From Halioglobus sp. (GTDB lineage Bacteria > Pseudomonadota > Gammaproteobacteria > Pseudomonadales > Halieaceae), in NCBI GenBank assembly GCA_020443425.1, contig JAGRIE010000003.1, forward strand, positions 138,978 to 202,977: a stretch of DNA of 64,000 nt. Direction: 5' to 3'. Below, one piece after another: positions 36,003 through 44,528 of the stretch (position 1 is its first letter; the number at the start of each line of letters is the position of its first letter). The translations under genes and the position numbers were made by a program. A model generated the notes under the pieces. The model did no database searches. It was not told the origin of the DNA and worked only from the letters and a program-made list of their open reading frames with translations.

Positions 36003-37103
36003 ATGTATAAACGTCCCGTGAGAAGTTTAATGGTGGGGGTGGCGCTGACGGCACTGGCGGCCTGCGGTGGAACTCCCTATACGCCGGTGGCAAAGCAGGG
36101 CGACCCGATCGATGTGAATGCCTACACCAAGCAGGTTGACACATTCGTTGTGCTATTGGATACCTCCGGCTCCATGAAAACCGAGGATGCAGGTCGACCG
36201 CGTATGCACACGGCCGAGGACTGGTCAGCCAGCTTCGGCAATGCCGTGCCCGCGATGGGCTTCAATGCCGCTGTGGTGACGTTCGGTAAAGGGGCTACCG
36301 GTTCCTGTATCGGATACGGACTGGCCTCGACGCTGTACGGGCCCACTGCCTATAACGCTGCAGATTTCTCCAGGGCGCTCGGTACCCTGAAATGCGCCGC
36401 GAGCACCACGCCTATTGTTGACGCTATCGACTCGACAACAGCACTGCTGGCGGAAGATACCGGTCGCACGGCGGTTATTATCGTCAGTGACTTCAACTGG
36501 GATGATCCTGACGGTGTGAAGGCGTCGCTGGCGGAGTTGAAATCCCAGCATCCCGGCAAGATCTGTGTGCACACGGTTAAAGTCGGCAACGACACCGAGT
36601 ACGATGCCATGATCTCCAGCATCACTGACAGCGCCAGCTGTGACAGTGCAGTGGCCGCCGGCGATGTCGCCTCTGGTCCGGCGCTGTCCACCTATGTAGC
36701 GGATACGCTGCTGACCCCGATGGAGAAAGGCCTGGAGTACACGACGCACACCGTCTCCGCCGAAGTGCTGTTTGACTTTGACAAGTCTGTGGTCAAACCG
36801 CAGGGCCTCAACGAGCTGAAGCGTATCGGCGACATCATCCGCAGCCAGGGTATGTCCGTCGGTGACATCGATGTGGTCGGTCACACTGACAGTATCGGCA
36901 GCGATGCTTACAACCAGGCCCTGTCGGTGCGCCGCGCCGAGGCTGTGAAAGCGGTCCTCGTCGGTGCCGGCATCTCGGCCGATATCATTGATGTGATCGG
37001 TATGGGCAAACGCGATCCGGTTGCTTCGAACGACACCGCGGCAGGTCGCGCGCAGAACCGTCGGGTTGACGTACTGGTCGGAGCCAGGAAACCCGCAAAA
37101 TGA
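36003..37103 (+). CDS. Lipoprotein with von Willebrand A and OmpA domains
   Basis: A 366-residue lipoprotein. The signal peptide ends with LTALAAC, giving Cys21 as the lipidated residue. A vWA domain follows, with the metal site DTSGS at residues 53-57. A C-terminal OmpA/MotB-like peptidoglycan-binding domain starts near residue 255 (AEVLFDFDKSVVKPQG) and includes GHTDSIGSDAYNQALSVRRA and NRRVDV. It probably tethers the outer membrane to peptidoglycan and binds a protein or ligand through the vWA face. It has its own promoter region upstream and a strong hairpin downstream, so it is a single-gene unit. Confidence 0.93.
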   Translation: MYKRPVRSLMVGVALTALAACGGTPYTPVAKQGDPIDVNAYTKQVDTFVVLLDTSGSMKTEDAGRPRMHTAEDWSASFGNAVPAMGFNAAVVTFGKGATGSCIGYGLASTLYGPTAYNAADFSRALGTLKCAASTTPIVDAIDSTTALLAEDTGRTAVIIVSDFNWDDPDGVKASLAELKSQHPGKICVHTVKVGNDTEYDAMISSITDSASCDSAVAAGDVASGPALSTYVADTLLTPMEKGLEYTTHTVSAEVLFDFDKSVVKPQGLNELKRIGDIIRSQGMSVGDIDVVGHTDSIGSDAYNQALSVRRAEAVKAVLVGAGISADIIDVIGMGKRDPVASNDTAAGRAQNRRVDVLVGARKPAK

Positions 37104-37128
37104 CCTCTGCGTAACACGCATGTTCTCT

Positions 37129-37157
37129 CCTCTACTGCCCGGTCCGGGCAGTAGAGG
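37129..37157 (+). terminator. Strong hairpin terminator after the vWA-OmpA gene
   Basis: A perfect 14-bp inverted repeat, CCTCTACTGCCCGG (37129-37142) and its complement at 37144-37157, followed by CTTCCCTT. The stem is very stable, though the T-run is interrupted. Confidence 0.65.
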
Positions 37158-37386
37158 CTTCCCTTCCGGGCGCCACCCAGGCGACCTGTCAACCATCCGG
37201 TAGCTGCCCCGCTCTTTCAGAGACTAGCCCGCAGATGTCAGAAGCGCTGCCTGTCCCGGTCTTTTCGCACTGTTAGCATGAATGCTTAGCCTCGCTTTAT
37301 TGAACGCGGGCGCCGAATGCTTCACAGTACGCGGGTGGAAAATGCAGCAGTCATCAAGCAACCGCTCGTGAACGGGAATCCCCTGT

Positions 37387-38850
37387 ATGACTACCTCAGC
37401 TGACAGTGATTATGTGGATGTACTGATCGTCGGCGCCGGCCTCTCTGGTATCGGCAGTGCCCGGCATTTGCAGCGCGCCTGTCCCGACCGCAGCTTCGCA
37501 CTGCTGGAGAGCCGTGCTGCGCTGGGTGGCACCTGGGATCTGTTTCGCTACCCCGGCATTCGCTCCGACAGCGATATGTACACCCTGGGGTACTCCTTCA
37601 AACCCTGGCTGGAACGCAAGGCTCTCGCCGACGGCCCGTCTATCCTGCGCTATTTACGCGAGACAGCGGCGGAGACAGGCGTCGACCAGCATATCCGCTA
37701 CCGCCACAAGGTGCGCAGTGCCAACTGGAACTCCAGTGAGTCCCGGTGGACAGTGCTTGTCCAGCGCGGCGAAAGCGGCGAACAGGTTGAGCTGCGTTGC
37801 CAGTTCCTGTTGATGTGCTGCGGTTACTACGATTACGACAAGGGTTACACGCCGGACTTTGCCGGTACCGACGAGTTCGGGGGGCGCATCGTGCACGCCC
37901 AGCACTGGCCCGAGGATCTCGAGTACCGTGGCAAGAAGGTGATCGTGGTCGGCAGTGGCGCGACCGCGGTGACACTGGTGCCGGAACTGGCCAGGGAGAC
38001 AGCACATACGATTATGCTGCAGCGCTCTCCGACATATATCGCATCAGTACCGGAGGAGGATTCGACGGCCGCCTGGCTGCAGCGCTTCCTGCCTGGCTCC
38101 TGGGTCTACCGGATCACGCGCTGGAAGCGGGTGCTGCTGCAGATGTATGTGTACGCGCTGTCACGTCGGCGGCCGGCTCTGGTAAAGCGATTCCTGCTCG
38201 GCAAGGTGCGCGAGGCACTGGGTCCCGACTACGATGTCAGGACGCATTTCACCCCTTCCTATAACCCCTGGGACCAGCGCCTTTGTGCGGTACCCGAGGG
38301 CGATATGTTCAAGGCCATTCGCGAGCAGCGGGCAGAAGTCGTCACTGATCATATCGAGTGTTTTACCCGCAGCGGTATTCTGCTGCAGTCAGGCCGCGAA
38401 CTGGAGGCGGATATCATCGTGCTGGCGACGGGGCTGAACCTCAAATTCATGGGCGGCGCACAGCTGTCGGTGGACGGACAGGCAGTCGATCCTTCAGCAC
38501 TGTATGTCTACCGCGGCATGATGTTTGGCAACATACCGAACCTCGCCCAGGTCTTCGGGTACACCAATGCCTCCTGGACACTGAAAAGTGACCTGACCGG
38601 AGATTTCATTTGTCGCCTCCTGAACTACATGCGCAAGACCGGGGCGTCCACCGTCACACCACGGTTGCGGGACGGCACCGTAGAAGAGGAACCGATGCTG
38701 AACCTGAATTCCGGCTATGTGCTGCGCTCGGCCGGGCAGTTCCCCAAGCAGGGCGTCAAGTTGCCCTGGCGTTTGTACCAGAATTACATTCTCGACTTCC
38801 TGCAACTGCGCCTGCGACCGCTGAGAGACAGTGTGCTTGAGTTCAGATAG
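37387..38850 (+). CDS. Flavin-containing monooxygenase, Baeyer-Villiger (EthA-like) type
   Basis: A 487-residue FAD/NADPH monooxygenase. The FAD motif GAGLSGIG is at residues 16-23, the NADPH motif is VVGSGATAVTLVP, and the Baeyer-Villiger fingerprint is present as FGGRIVHAQHWP. Sequence between these motifs (FRYPGIRSDSDMYTLGYSF) matches the EthA branch. Such enzymes insert oxygen next to a ketone to form an ester or lactone, or oxidise sulfides. In a steroid- or terpenoid-degrading genome a ketone substrate is likely, but this is inference. The final residues are followed by a short ORF and a GST gene. Confidence 0.93.
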   Translation: MTTSADSDYVDVLIVGAGLSGIGSARHLQRACPDRSFALLESRAALGGTWDLFRYPGIRSDSDMYTLGYSFKPWLERKALADGPSILRYLRETAAETGVDQHIRYRHKVRSANWNSSESRWTVLVQRGESGEQVELRCQFLLMCCGYYDYDKGYTPDFAGTDEFGGRIVHAQHWPEDLEYRGKKVIVVGSGATAVTLVPELARETAHTIMLQRSPTYIASVPEEDSTAAWLQRFLPGSWVYRITRWKRVLLQMYVYALSRRRPALVKRFLLGKVREALGPDYDVRTHFTPSYNPWDQRLCAVPEGDMFKAIREQRAEVVTDHIECFTRSGILLQSGRELEADIIVLATGLNLKFMGGAQLSVDGQAVDPSALYVYRGMMFGNIPNLAQVFGYTNASWTLKSDLTGDFICRLLNYMRKTGASTVTPRLRDGTVEEEPMLNLNSGYVLRSAGQFPKQGVKLPWRLYQNYILDFLQLRLRPLRDSVLEFR

Positions 38851-38905
38851 CCGCTTCCTGCAACGCATTTCGCAGGCCCATACCGATAACCCTGGAGAAC
38901 ACATC

Positions 38906-38983
38906 ATGAGCAACGCCATTACAGCGCATCAACCACCGGGCCAGCCGGTACCGCAATCCCGGGTAGCGGGAGGAGGGCGATGA
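38906..38983 (+). CDS. Possible 25-residue peptide coupled to the GST gene
   Basis: A 25-codon frame (MSNAITAHQPPGQ...) begins at ATG 38906 after a CTGGAG site and ends in a TGA overlapping the ATGATG of the GST start. It might couple translation of the GST gene, or be the stub of a lost gene. No family is recognised, and it could be chance. Confidence 0.3.
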   Translation: MSNAITAHQPPGQPVPQSRVAGGGR

Positions 38984-39621
38984 TGATTTTACACGGCGCT
39001 TCAGGTTCGCCATTCGTGCGCAAGGTACAGGTGGCGCTGGCCGCCAAGGCTTTGCCCTATGAGCAGATACAGCAACTGCCCTTCACCAAAGATGCCGAGT
39101 ACCGCAAGATCAATCCGCTGGGCAAGATTCCGACCCTGCAGGATGGCGAGCTCACCATTTGCGACTCCTCCGTGATCTGCGAGTACCTTGAGGATGCCTA
39201 TCCCGCGGCGCCGCTGTATCCCAGCGGCAGTGCCGATAAAGCGCGGGCCCGCTGGTATGAAGAGCTGGGTGGTTCGCGCGTGGCGGAGCTTGCTGCGGGG
39301 ATCTTCTTCCAGCGCTTCATGCGCCCGATGATTCTGAAGCAGGACACGGACGAAGCGCTGGTGGCCAAGATCATCGACCGCCAGCTGCCGCCCATCCTCG
39401 ATTACCTGGAGTCACAGGTGCCGGAGGAGGGGTTTATTTTCGGCGAGTTTATGATGGCGGATATGAGCCTGATGAGCCCGTTCGTAAACGCCGCCTATGC
39501 GGGATACCACGTCGATGCGCAACAGTGGCCGCACTTTTCCCGCTTCATCGAGCGGGTGAAGTCCCATCCCGTGGTCAGTGAGGTGCTGGTGGCCGAAGCG
39601 GCAACCACGGGCTTCGGCTGA
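38980..39621 (+). CDS. Glutathione S-transferase family protein
   Basis: A 213-residue GST with an N-terminal thioredoxin-like domain (SGSPFVRKVQVAL, then NPLGKIPTL and DSSVICEYLE, the glutathione-binding loop) and a helical C-terminal domain with FGEFMMADMSLMSPF. The Ser in SPF at the N-terminal position is a candidate for the thiol-activating residue. GGGAGGAGGG precedes the start, where ATG 38980 or 38983 can be used. It may conjugate or isomerise a catabolic intermediate; a role beside the monooxygenase is possible. Confidence 0.9.
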   Translation: MMILHGASGSPFVRKVQVALAAKALPYEQIQQLPFTKDAEYRKINPLGKIPTLQDGELTICDSSVICEYLEDAYPAAPLYPSGSADKARARWYEELGGSRVAELAAGIFFQRFMRPMILKQDTDEALVAKIIDRQLPPILDYLESQVPEEGFIFGEFMMADMSLMSPFVNAAYAGYHVDAQQWPHFSRFIERVKSHPVVSEVLVAEAATTGFG

Positions 39622-39686
39622 GCCTCACTCCGATTACAGCGCATGCTGAATTGAAATCGATCACGCGGCAGGAGGACAGGTCTGCA

Positions 39687-42056
39687 ATGACAGGCAGTAT
39701 TCATACACTTGAGGAAATCACCGATGGCAGCGCGGGCGGCAAGGCCTATGGCCTGGCGCGCCTGCTGGCGATGGGGCTCGCTGTCCCGCCCGCGTTTGTG
39801 CTGCGCGATGCCAGTGCGCAGCACGTTCCAGATACGCTGGACCAGCACTATCTCGATCTCGGCAAGGCAGCGGTCGCCGTGCGCTCATCGGCGCTGGGTG
39901 AGGATGGCGAGGATGCCTCGTTTGCCGGTCAGTACGACACGGTGCTCAATGTCACTGGTCCCGAGCAGTTGCGCCAGGCCATTGCGCAGTGCGTGGCATC
40001 GGGTTCGAATGAGCGTGCGCGCAGTTATCAACAGACCCATACCGGCACGGCCGGGGTCACGATGAATGTGGTGGTGCAGGCCATGGTGAACGCCCGCGTT
40101 GCCGGGGTGGTGTTCACCGCTGATCCCGTCAGCGGGCGGCGCGACCTGTTGGTGATCGACGTTGTGGCCGGCCTCGGTGAGGCTCTGGTCAGTGGCGAGG
40201 CCACCCCCGATCACTACGCGGTGAATCGGCACGGTGACATTGTCCGTCGCCAGTTGACCGGTGCCGAGACGCTACTCAGTGACGCCGAGATCGCTGCCAT
40301 TGCGCGCCAGGCGCGCGGTGCCGCCGAGCACGAGGGCCAGCCGCTGGACTTGGAGTGGGCCATCGATGAGGACGGCACCCTGTACTGGCTGCAGGCACGG
40401 CCGATTACCACACTGCCGGCAGACCTCAATGAATTCGACACCGCGCTGCCGCGACCGGATGACGTGTTGACCATCAGCAATGTCAGCGAAATGATGCCCG
40501 GCGCCGTGTGTCCGCTCACCGGTTCCTTTACTGGCTGGGGCATCGACTACGGCCTCCAGCATATGCAGGTCGCGGTGGGGGCGAGGCCGGCGATTGTGAA
40601 AGACTGGCAGGTGACAGCCTGGGGCTATGGGCACCTGTTCCTGAACATGAGCGGCAATGTGGTGATGTCAGCCGCCGTGCTCGGTTCCAGTGTTGAGCAG
40701 GCCGCGCAGTCGCTGTGCGGGCGCCTGGTGCCCGAGCTGAAACCGTTCCCGCCGCAGCCGCTGCTGCGACGCGTGTTCAATACCGCAAAACTGCTGCGCT
40801 ACTGTCTGCGGGCTCCGGCGGTGGTCGATGACTTCGACCGGGAGCTGGATGCTTTCGCAATCGAGCACAAGGCGGACAGCAGGGCGATGTGGGCACAGCT
40901 GGCCGGCAAACTCAGGTTTTTTGATCACGCCATGGCCGTGCATATCCAATCCTCCGCACTGTCGGGGTTCCTGTGTTCCATCGTCGAGAATATGGTCTCC
41001 GGTCGCAGCAATGAAAGCACCCAGGAAGAGCAGGGCGAGGCCGTGCGCCTGCTGTCCGGTGCCAGTGGCGTGGAGAGTGCGGTGATGCTGGAGCAACTCG
41101 ATGCGTTGATCGACCAGATCGTCGCACATCCGCAGGCCCAGCGTGAATTCCAGCAGGCCCCGGTGGCCGCGGCGCAGGCCTGGCTCCTGGGTACGCCGGA
41201 GACTGCGGCGGCGTACACGCGCTTCCTGGATGAGCACGGCCACCGCGGCTACCGCGAGCTGTGCATGCGCGATCCGTCCTGGGGGGATGACCCGGCCCCA
41301 CTGATCCAGAGTATGCAGGCGGCGGTGCACGCGCGCCTGGTCACCGGTGGCCACGCACCGATGCACACTACAGCGATTGACTGGTCTACACTGAGTCGCG
41401 GGTTGCGCTGGGTGCTGCCCAAGGCGCACAACGCGATACGGCGTCGGGAGCATACCAAATCCCAGCTGGTGGATGTGGCTCACCGCTTCAAGCGCGCTTT
41501 TCACCACCTCGGTGAACTGCTGCAGGCCGAGGGCGCGCTGCCTGATGCCGATCTGGTCAATTTCTTCACGGTCGTTGAATTGCCAGGGTTTGTCGCCGCC
41601 CCTGACGCGGCAGCGGTTGGCCGCGCACTCGCTCGCAGGGAGGCGCTGGCCTTTCAGCAGCGGTTTGAATTTCCCGAAATTTCGGTCGGCATGCCCGAGC
41701 CGTTGGAGGTGCGCACCGTTGATAACACCGACGGTGTGCTGCACGGGCGCCCGGCCTCCCGTGGAGTTGTCGAGGGCATCGTCCGCGTGGCCCATACCCT
41801 GGCGGAGGCGGCGGCATTACAGCCGGGTGAAATCCTGGTAACGCCTATCACTGATATCGGCTGGACTCCGTATTTCAGTCTTATCGGCGGGCTGGTCACC
41901 GACCTCGGCAGCGCGGTATCACACGGAGCGGTGATCGCGCGCGAGTACGGCTTGCCCTGTGTCGTCAACTCCCGCGATGGCACACGGTTTTTCAACACCG
42001 GTGACCGCGTCCGGCTGGACGGTGACAAGGGTGTGGTGGAACGTCTGTCGCCGTAA
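39687..42056 (+). CDS. PEP-synthase-like/rifampin-phosphotransferase-like enzyme
   Basis: A 789-residue three-part protein. The N-terminal ATP-binding domain (PPDK_N) includes AVRSSALGEDGEDASFAGQY and GVVFTADPVSGRRD. A central variable domain follows, and the C-terminal mobile domain has the phospho-histidine motif SHGAVIAREYGLP (His746). PEP synthase proper ends with a large PEP-binding TIM barrel; here the His domain is at the very end. This order is that of rifampin phosphotransferase-like proteins, which phosphorylate a small molecule using ATP. The central domain therefore sets the substrate, which is unknown. ATG 39687 follows AGGAGG. Confidence 0.85.
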   Translation: MTGSIHTLEEITDGSAGGKAYGLARLLAMGLAVPPAFVLRDASAQHVPDTLDQHYLDLGKAAVAVRSSALGEDGEDASFAGQYDTVLNVTGPEQLRQAIAQCVASGSNERARSYQQTHTGTAGVTMNVVVQAMVNARVAGVVFTADPVSGRRDLLVIDVVAGLGEALVSGEATPDHYAVNRHGDIVRRQLTGAETLLSDAEIAAIARQARGAAEHEGQPLDLEWAIDEDGTLYWLQARPITTLPADLNEFDTALPRPDDVLTISNVSEMMPGAVCPLTGSFTGWGIDYGLQHMQVAVGARPAIVKDWQVTAWGYGHLFLNMSGNVVMSAAVLGSSVEQAAQSLCGRLVPELKPFPPQPLLRRVFNTAKLLRYCLRAPAVVDDFDRELDAFAIEHKADSRAMWAQLAGKLRFFDHAMAVHIQSSALSGFLCSIVENMVSGRSNESTQEEQGEAVRLLSGASGVESAVMLEQLDALIDQIVAHPQAQREFQQAPVAAAQAWLLGTPETAAAYTRFLDEHGHRGYRELCMRDPSWGDDPAPLIQSMQAAVHARLVTGGHAPMHTTAIDWSTLSRGLRWVLPKAHNAIRRREHTKSQLVDVAHRFKRAFHHLGELLQAEGALPDADLVNFFTVVELPGFVAAPDAAAVGRALARREALAFQQRFEFPEISVGMPEPLEVRTVDNTDGVLHGRPASRGVVEGIVRVAHTLAEAAALQPGEILVTPITDIGWTPYFSLIGGLVTDLGSAVSHGAVIAREYGLPCVVNSRDGTRFFNTGDRVRLDGDKGVVERLSP

Positions 42057-42068
42057 CGCAGCGGGCAA

Positions 42069-42100
42069 CAAAAAGGCCGCGTCCCGAAGGGGCGCGGCCT
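42069..42100 (-). terminator. Rho-independent terminator of the SYLF gene
   Basis: On the minus strand a 12-bp GC-rich stem with a 3-base loop (42074-42100) is followed by TTTTT (42074-42070). It lies directly after the SYLF stop codon and could also slow transcripts coming from the plus-strand gene on the left. Confidence 0.8.
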
Positions 42101-42123
42101 CGTATGACACCAGGTACTGCGGC

Positions 42124-42696
42124 TTACAGCGGATCGTAGCTGTACTTTTGGCCGCCCAGCGTCGCCTGGTACATCAAGCCACCTTTGGCGATAGTGAAAA
42201 TCGCCATACCCTTGCGGAACCCCAGTGACTTGTTGTCCGCATCGTTCTTGCCGCCGCTGATGCCGGCCGTTGCGCCGCCACCGGTGTTGGCGGAGGCGTG
42301 CGCACCGGCAGTGATTGCCACGGCGCTGGCATCCGCGCTGAACTCAAAGTTACCGGAGGTGAAGTTGTCGAGGGCGGCTTCGTTCTCGAAGAAGATGATC
42401 TGGCTGAAAGCTTCGCCACCGAGCTGGAAGCCGATGGTGAGCTGTGTCATCGTCGAGGTGCCGATGACTTCTCCGTCCTTGTAGACGCGGCCGGAACCAT
42501 GTGCGCCACCGATACCGATGCCACCCTTGCCGATTGTGGGAAATACGGCGTAGCCGATACTTTTGTCAAAATAGGCACTGCTTTCGCCGGCCTGCCGGAA
42601 GCTGTTGATGGCATCGTCATACTCATCGGCGAGGACCGACTGGCTTGACAGGCTCGCCATCACGAACAGCAGAGTTGCCCGAAGAAGTGTTTTCAT
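42124..42696 (-). CDS. SYLF-domain (Ysc84-like) lipid-binding secreted protein
   Basis: A 190-residue protein with a cleavable signal peptide (cut probably after SSQSVLA) and a SYLF domain: SIGYAVFPTIGKGGIGIGGAHGSG, then TQLTIGFQLGGEAFSQIIFF and GMAIFTIAKGGLMYQATLGG. SYLF domains bind phosphoinositides or other lipids in eukaryotes, while bacterial members are periplasmic or outer-membrane-associated with unknown ligands. A glycine-rich loop near ASANTGGGATAGISGG is notable. It is transcribed alone and ends at a strong terminator. Confidence 0.92.
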   Translation of the reverse strand: MKTLLRATLLFVMASLSSQSVLADEYDDAINSFRQAGESSAYFDKSIGYAVFPTIGKGGIGIGGAHGSGRVYKDGEVIGTSTMTQLTIGFQLGGEAFSQIIFFENEAALDNFTSGNFEFSADASAVAITAGAHASANTGGGATAGISGGKNDADNKSLGFRKGMAIFTIAKGGLMYQATLGGQKYSYDPL

Positions 42697-42793
42697 AGTG
42701 AAGTTCCCTTATCTGGATTGGTGGTTGAGGGTGTGCGTGCCGCTGTCGGAAGCATGGCAAACACACCTGATAGCGTCAAGTGGGGCCAGCGCA

Positions 42794-43585
42794 CTATACG
42801 TAGGCGATGGCACCGCCGTCTACACGTATATTCTGGCCGTTGATAAAGCCCGCCTGCTCACTGCAGAGGAAGGCGACAAGCGCGGCCACTTCCTCGCGGC
42901 TTGCCAGCCTGCCGACGGGGTTGGGGAAGTCCTCGGCGACGATATGCTGTTCAATCTGCTGCCAGTCCTCTCCCCAGCCGCGCTTCTGCGCCTTTGCGCG
43001 GTAGCCCGCTTCCAGTTCCGGTGTGCGTATCAGTCCCGGCGATACCGTGTTCACCGTGATACCGGTACCGGCCAGTTCCTGTGCCAGGCTGACGCCCAGA
43101 TTGGCCAGCGCGCCCTTGGCCGCATAGTAGTGCGGCATGATCCGGCCCGGGCGGTGTGAGCCGATCGTTCCGAGGTTGACGATGCGCCCCCAGTTCCGGC
43201 GTTTCATACCCGGCACGATGCCCTGCGACAGCCGCGCGACCGAGAGGACATTTTTCTGGTACATCTCCAGCCAGTCAGCCGTGCTGGCAGTGTCCCATTT
43301 CGCAAAGCTGGCGGTGCCGTAGTTGTTGACCAGAATGTCGACCTCCAGTGCCTGCTCCGCAAGCTGTGCGAGTACCGCTTCGCAGCCCGCTTCAGTGGCG
43401 AGGTCTCCCTCGACAGCATGGCGGCACAGCAGGGTTTCGGCGGCCGCGGCGGCGCTGCCATCGCACTGGTTGCTGTGCAGTATCACAGTGGCGCCACTGC
43501 GCGCGAGTTCGCTCGCGATAATGTACCCGGTGTTGCGGTCGGAGCCGCTGACCAGTGCTGTCCTGTTGTCGAAAGTGAGCTGCAT
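42794..43585 (-). CDS. SDR-family oxidoreductase
   Basis: A 263-residue SDR with some unusual features. The glycine motif reads SGSDRNTGYIIA, a variant of TGxxxGxG. NNYGTAS replaces the usual NNAG, and the catalytic Tyr-Lys pair appears in HYYAAKGAL. The C-terminal FINGQNIRVDGG is standard. ATG 43585, with CCGGAGAAG upstream, is chosen over the 43663 start. It may be a dehydrogenase for a hydroxylated intermediate, but the altered nucleotide motif makes cofactor choice unclear. Confidence 0.88.
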   Translation of the reverse strand: MQLTFDNRTALVSGSDRNTGYIIASELARSGATVILHSNQCDGSAAAAAETLLCRHAVEGDLATEAGCEAVLAQLAEQALEVDILVNNYGTASFAKWDTASTADWLEMYQKNVLSVARLSQGIVPGMKRRNWGRIVNLGTIGSHRPGRIMPHYYAAKGALANLGVSLAQELAGTGITVNTVSPGLIRTPELEAGYRAKAQKRGWGEDWQQIEQHIVAEDFPNPVGRLASREEVAALVAFLCSEQAGFINGQNIRVDGGAIAYV

Positions 43586-43646
43586 GGCGATGGCTTCTCC
43601 GGTGACTTCCCTAGCTGCGGGCGGCAGTGTTACATTGTGGTCCGCA

Positions 43647-43674
43647 CACAATAACCCGACCACAATAACCCGAC
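43647..43674. repeat. 14-bp perfect tandem duplication
   Basis: CACAATAACCCGAC occurs twice head-to-tail (43647-43660, 43661-43674) between two divergently transcribed genes, about 35 bp upstream of the solute-binding protein start. It is either a slippage product or a doubled binding site. Confidence 0.7.
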
Positions 43675-43707
43675 CAGACAGGTCACCCGCTAGTGCAGAG
43701 GTAGTTC

Positions 43708-44457
43708 ATGTTCGCCAGATTGTTAGTGTCAGTCCTGCTTATCCTCTGTGCCGCCGGCACTATGGCCGCCGGGCTGAAGGTGGGCGTGTCGGCGGATTAT
43801 CCGCCAATGGCCTATAAACAGGAAGGGCAGATCGTCGGTATCGAGGCCGATAATGCCCGTGCGATCAGCGCACTGATCGGCCAGGACATGACGCTGGTGG
43901 ACATGCCGTTCGAGAAACTGATACCGGCGCTGCGAAATGGTGAAATCGATGTCATCATGTCCGGCATGAGTGTCACGCCGCAGCGCAGCGAACAGGTGCG
44001 CTTTACCGACTCCTACATGGAAGTGGGGCAGATGGCGATCATGAGTACGGACAAAGTCGGTCATTTCTCCCGGCCCTGGGCCCTGCACAGCGAGGGTGTC
44101 CGTATCGGTGTGGAGCCGGGCACCACCGGCGCGGCCTATGTCGAGAATGAACTCAAGGGCGCAGAGGTCTCCTACTTTGATGACCCGGCCGCCGCTTTTG
44201 CCGGCCTGCGCAACGACGACATCGACCTGTACATCCACGATGCCCCCACCAGTTGGCAGCTGGCCACCTCCGCTGAGAACGGCGACCTGATCAGCCTCTA
44301 CAAGCCGTTGACCCATGAGCAGCTCGCCTGGGCGGTGCGACTCGACGACGAGCGATTGGCCGCGCGGTTGAACGACGCGCTGCTGACGCTGAAACGCAAC
44401 GGCACACTGGGTTACATTTTCAATCGCTGGATCCCCGTCACTGTGGAAGTGCGTTGA
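43708..44457 (+). CDS. Periplasmic solute-binding protein family 3
   Basis: A 249-residue exported protein. A signal peptide (LLVSVLLILCAAGTMAA) precedes a bilobed amino-acid-binding-type domain with LKVGVSADYPPMAYK, IEADNARAI, VIMSGMSVTPQRSEQVRFTD and IGVEPGTTGAAYVE. Such proteins feed ABC transporters or act as sensors or enzymes. No permease or ATPase genes are adjacent, so it may be an orphan binding protein. It is followed by an unrelated kinase-like gene 71 bp downstream. Confidence 0.9.
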   Translation: MFARLLVSVLLILCAAGTMAAGLKVGVSADYPPMAYKQEGQIVGIEADNARAISALIGQDMTLVDMPFEKLIPALRNGEIDVIMSGMSVTPQRSEQVRFTDSYMEVGQMAIMSTDKVGHFSRPWALHSEGVRIGVEPGTTGAAYVENELKGAEVSYFDDPAAAFAGLRNDDIDLYIHDAPTSWQLATSAENGDLISLYKPLTHEQLAWAVRLDDERLAARLNDALLTLKRNGTLGYIFNRWIPVTVEVR

Positions 44458-44528
44458 GTGTGTGCGGATGATGGCTCGCGACACGACCCGTTGGCTCCGG
44501 TGCACTGGCGCGGGCCCCGCATAGATTG

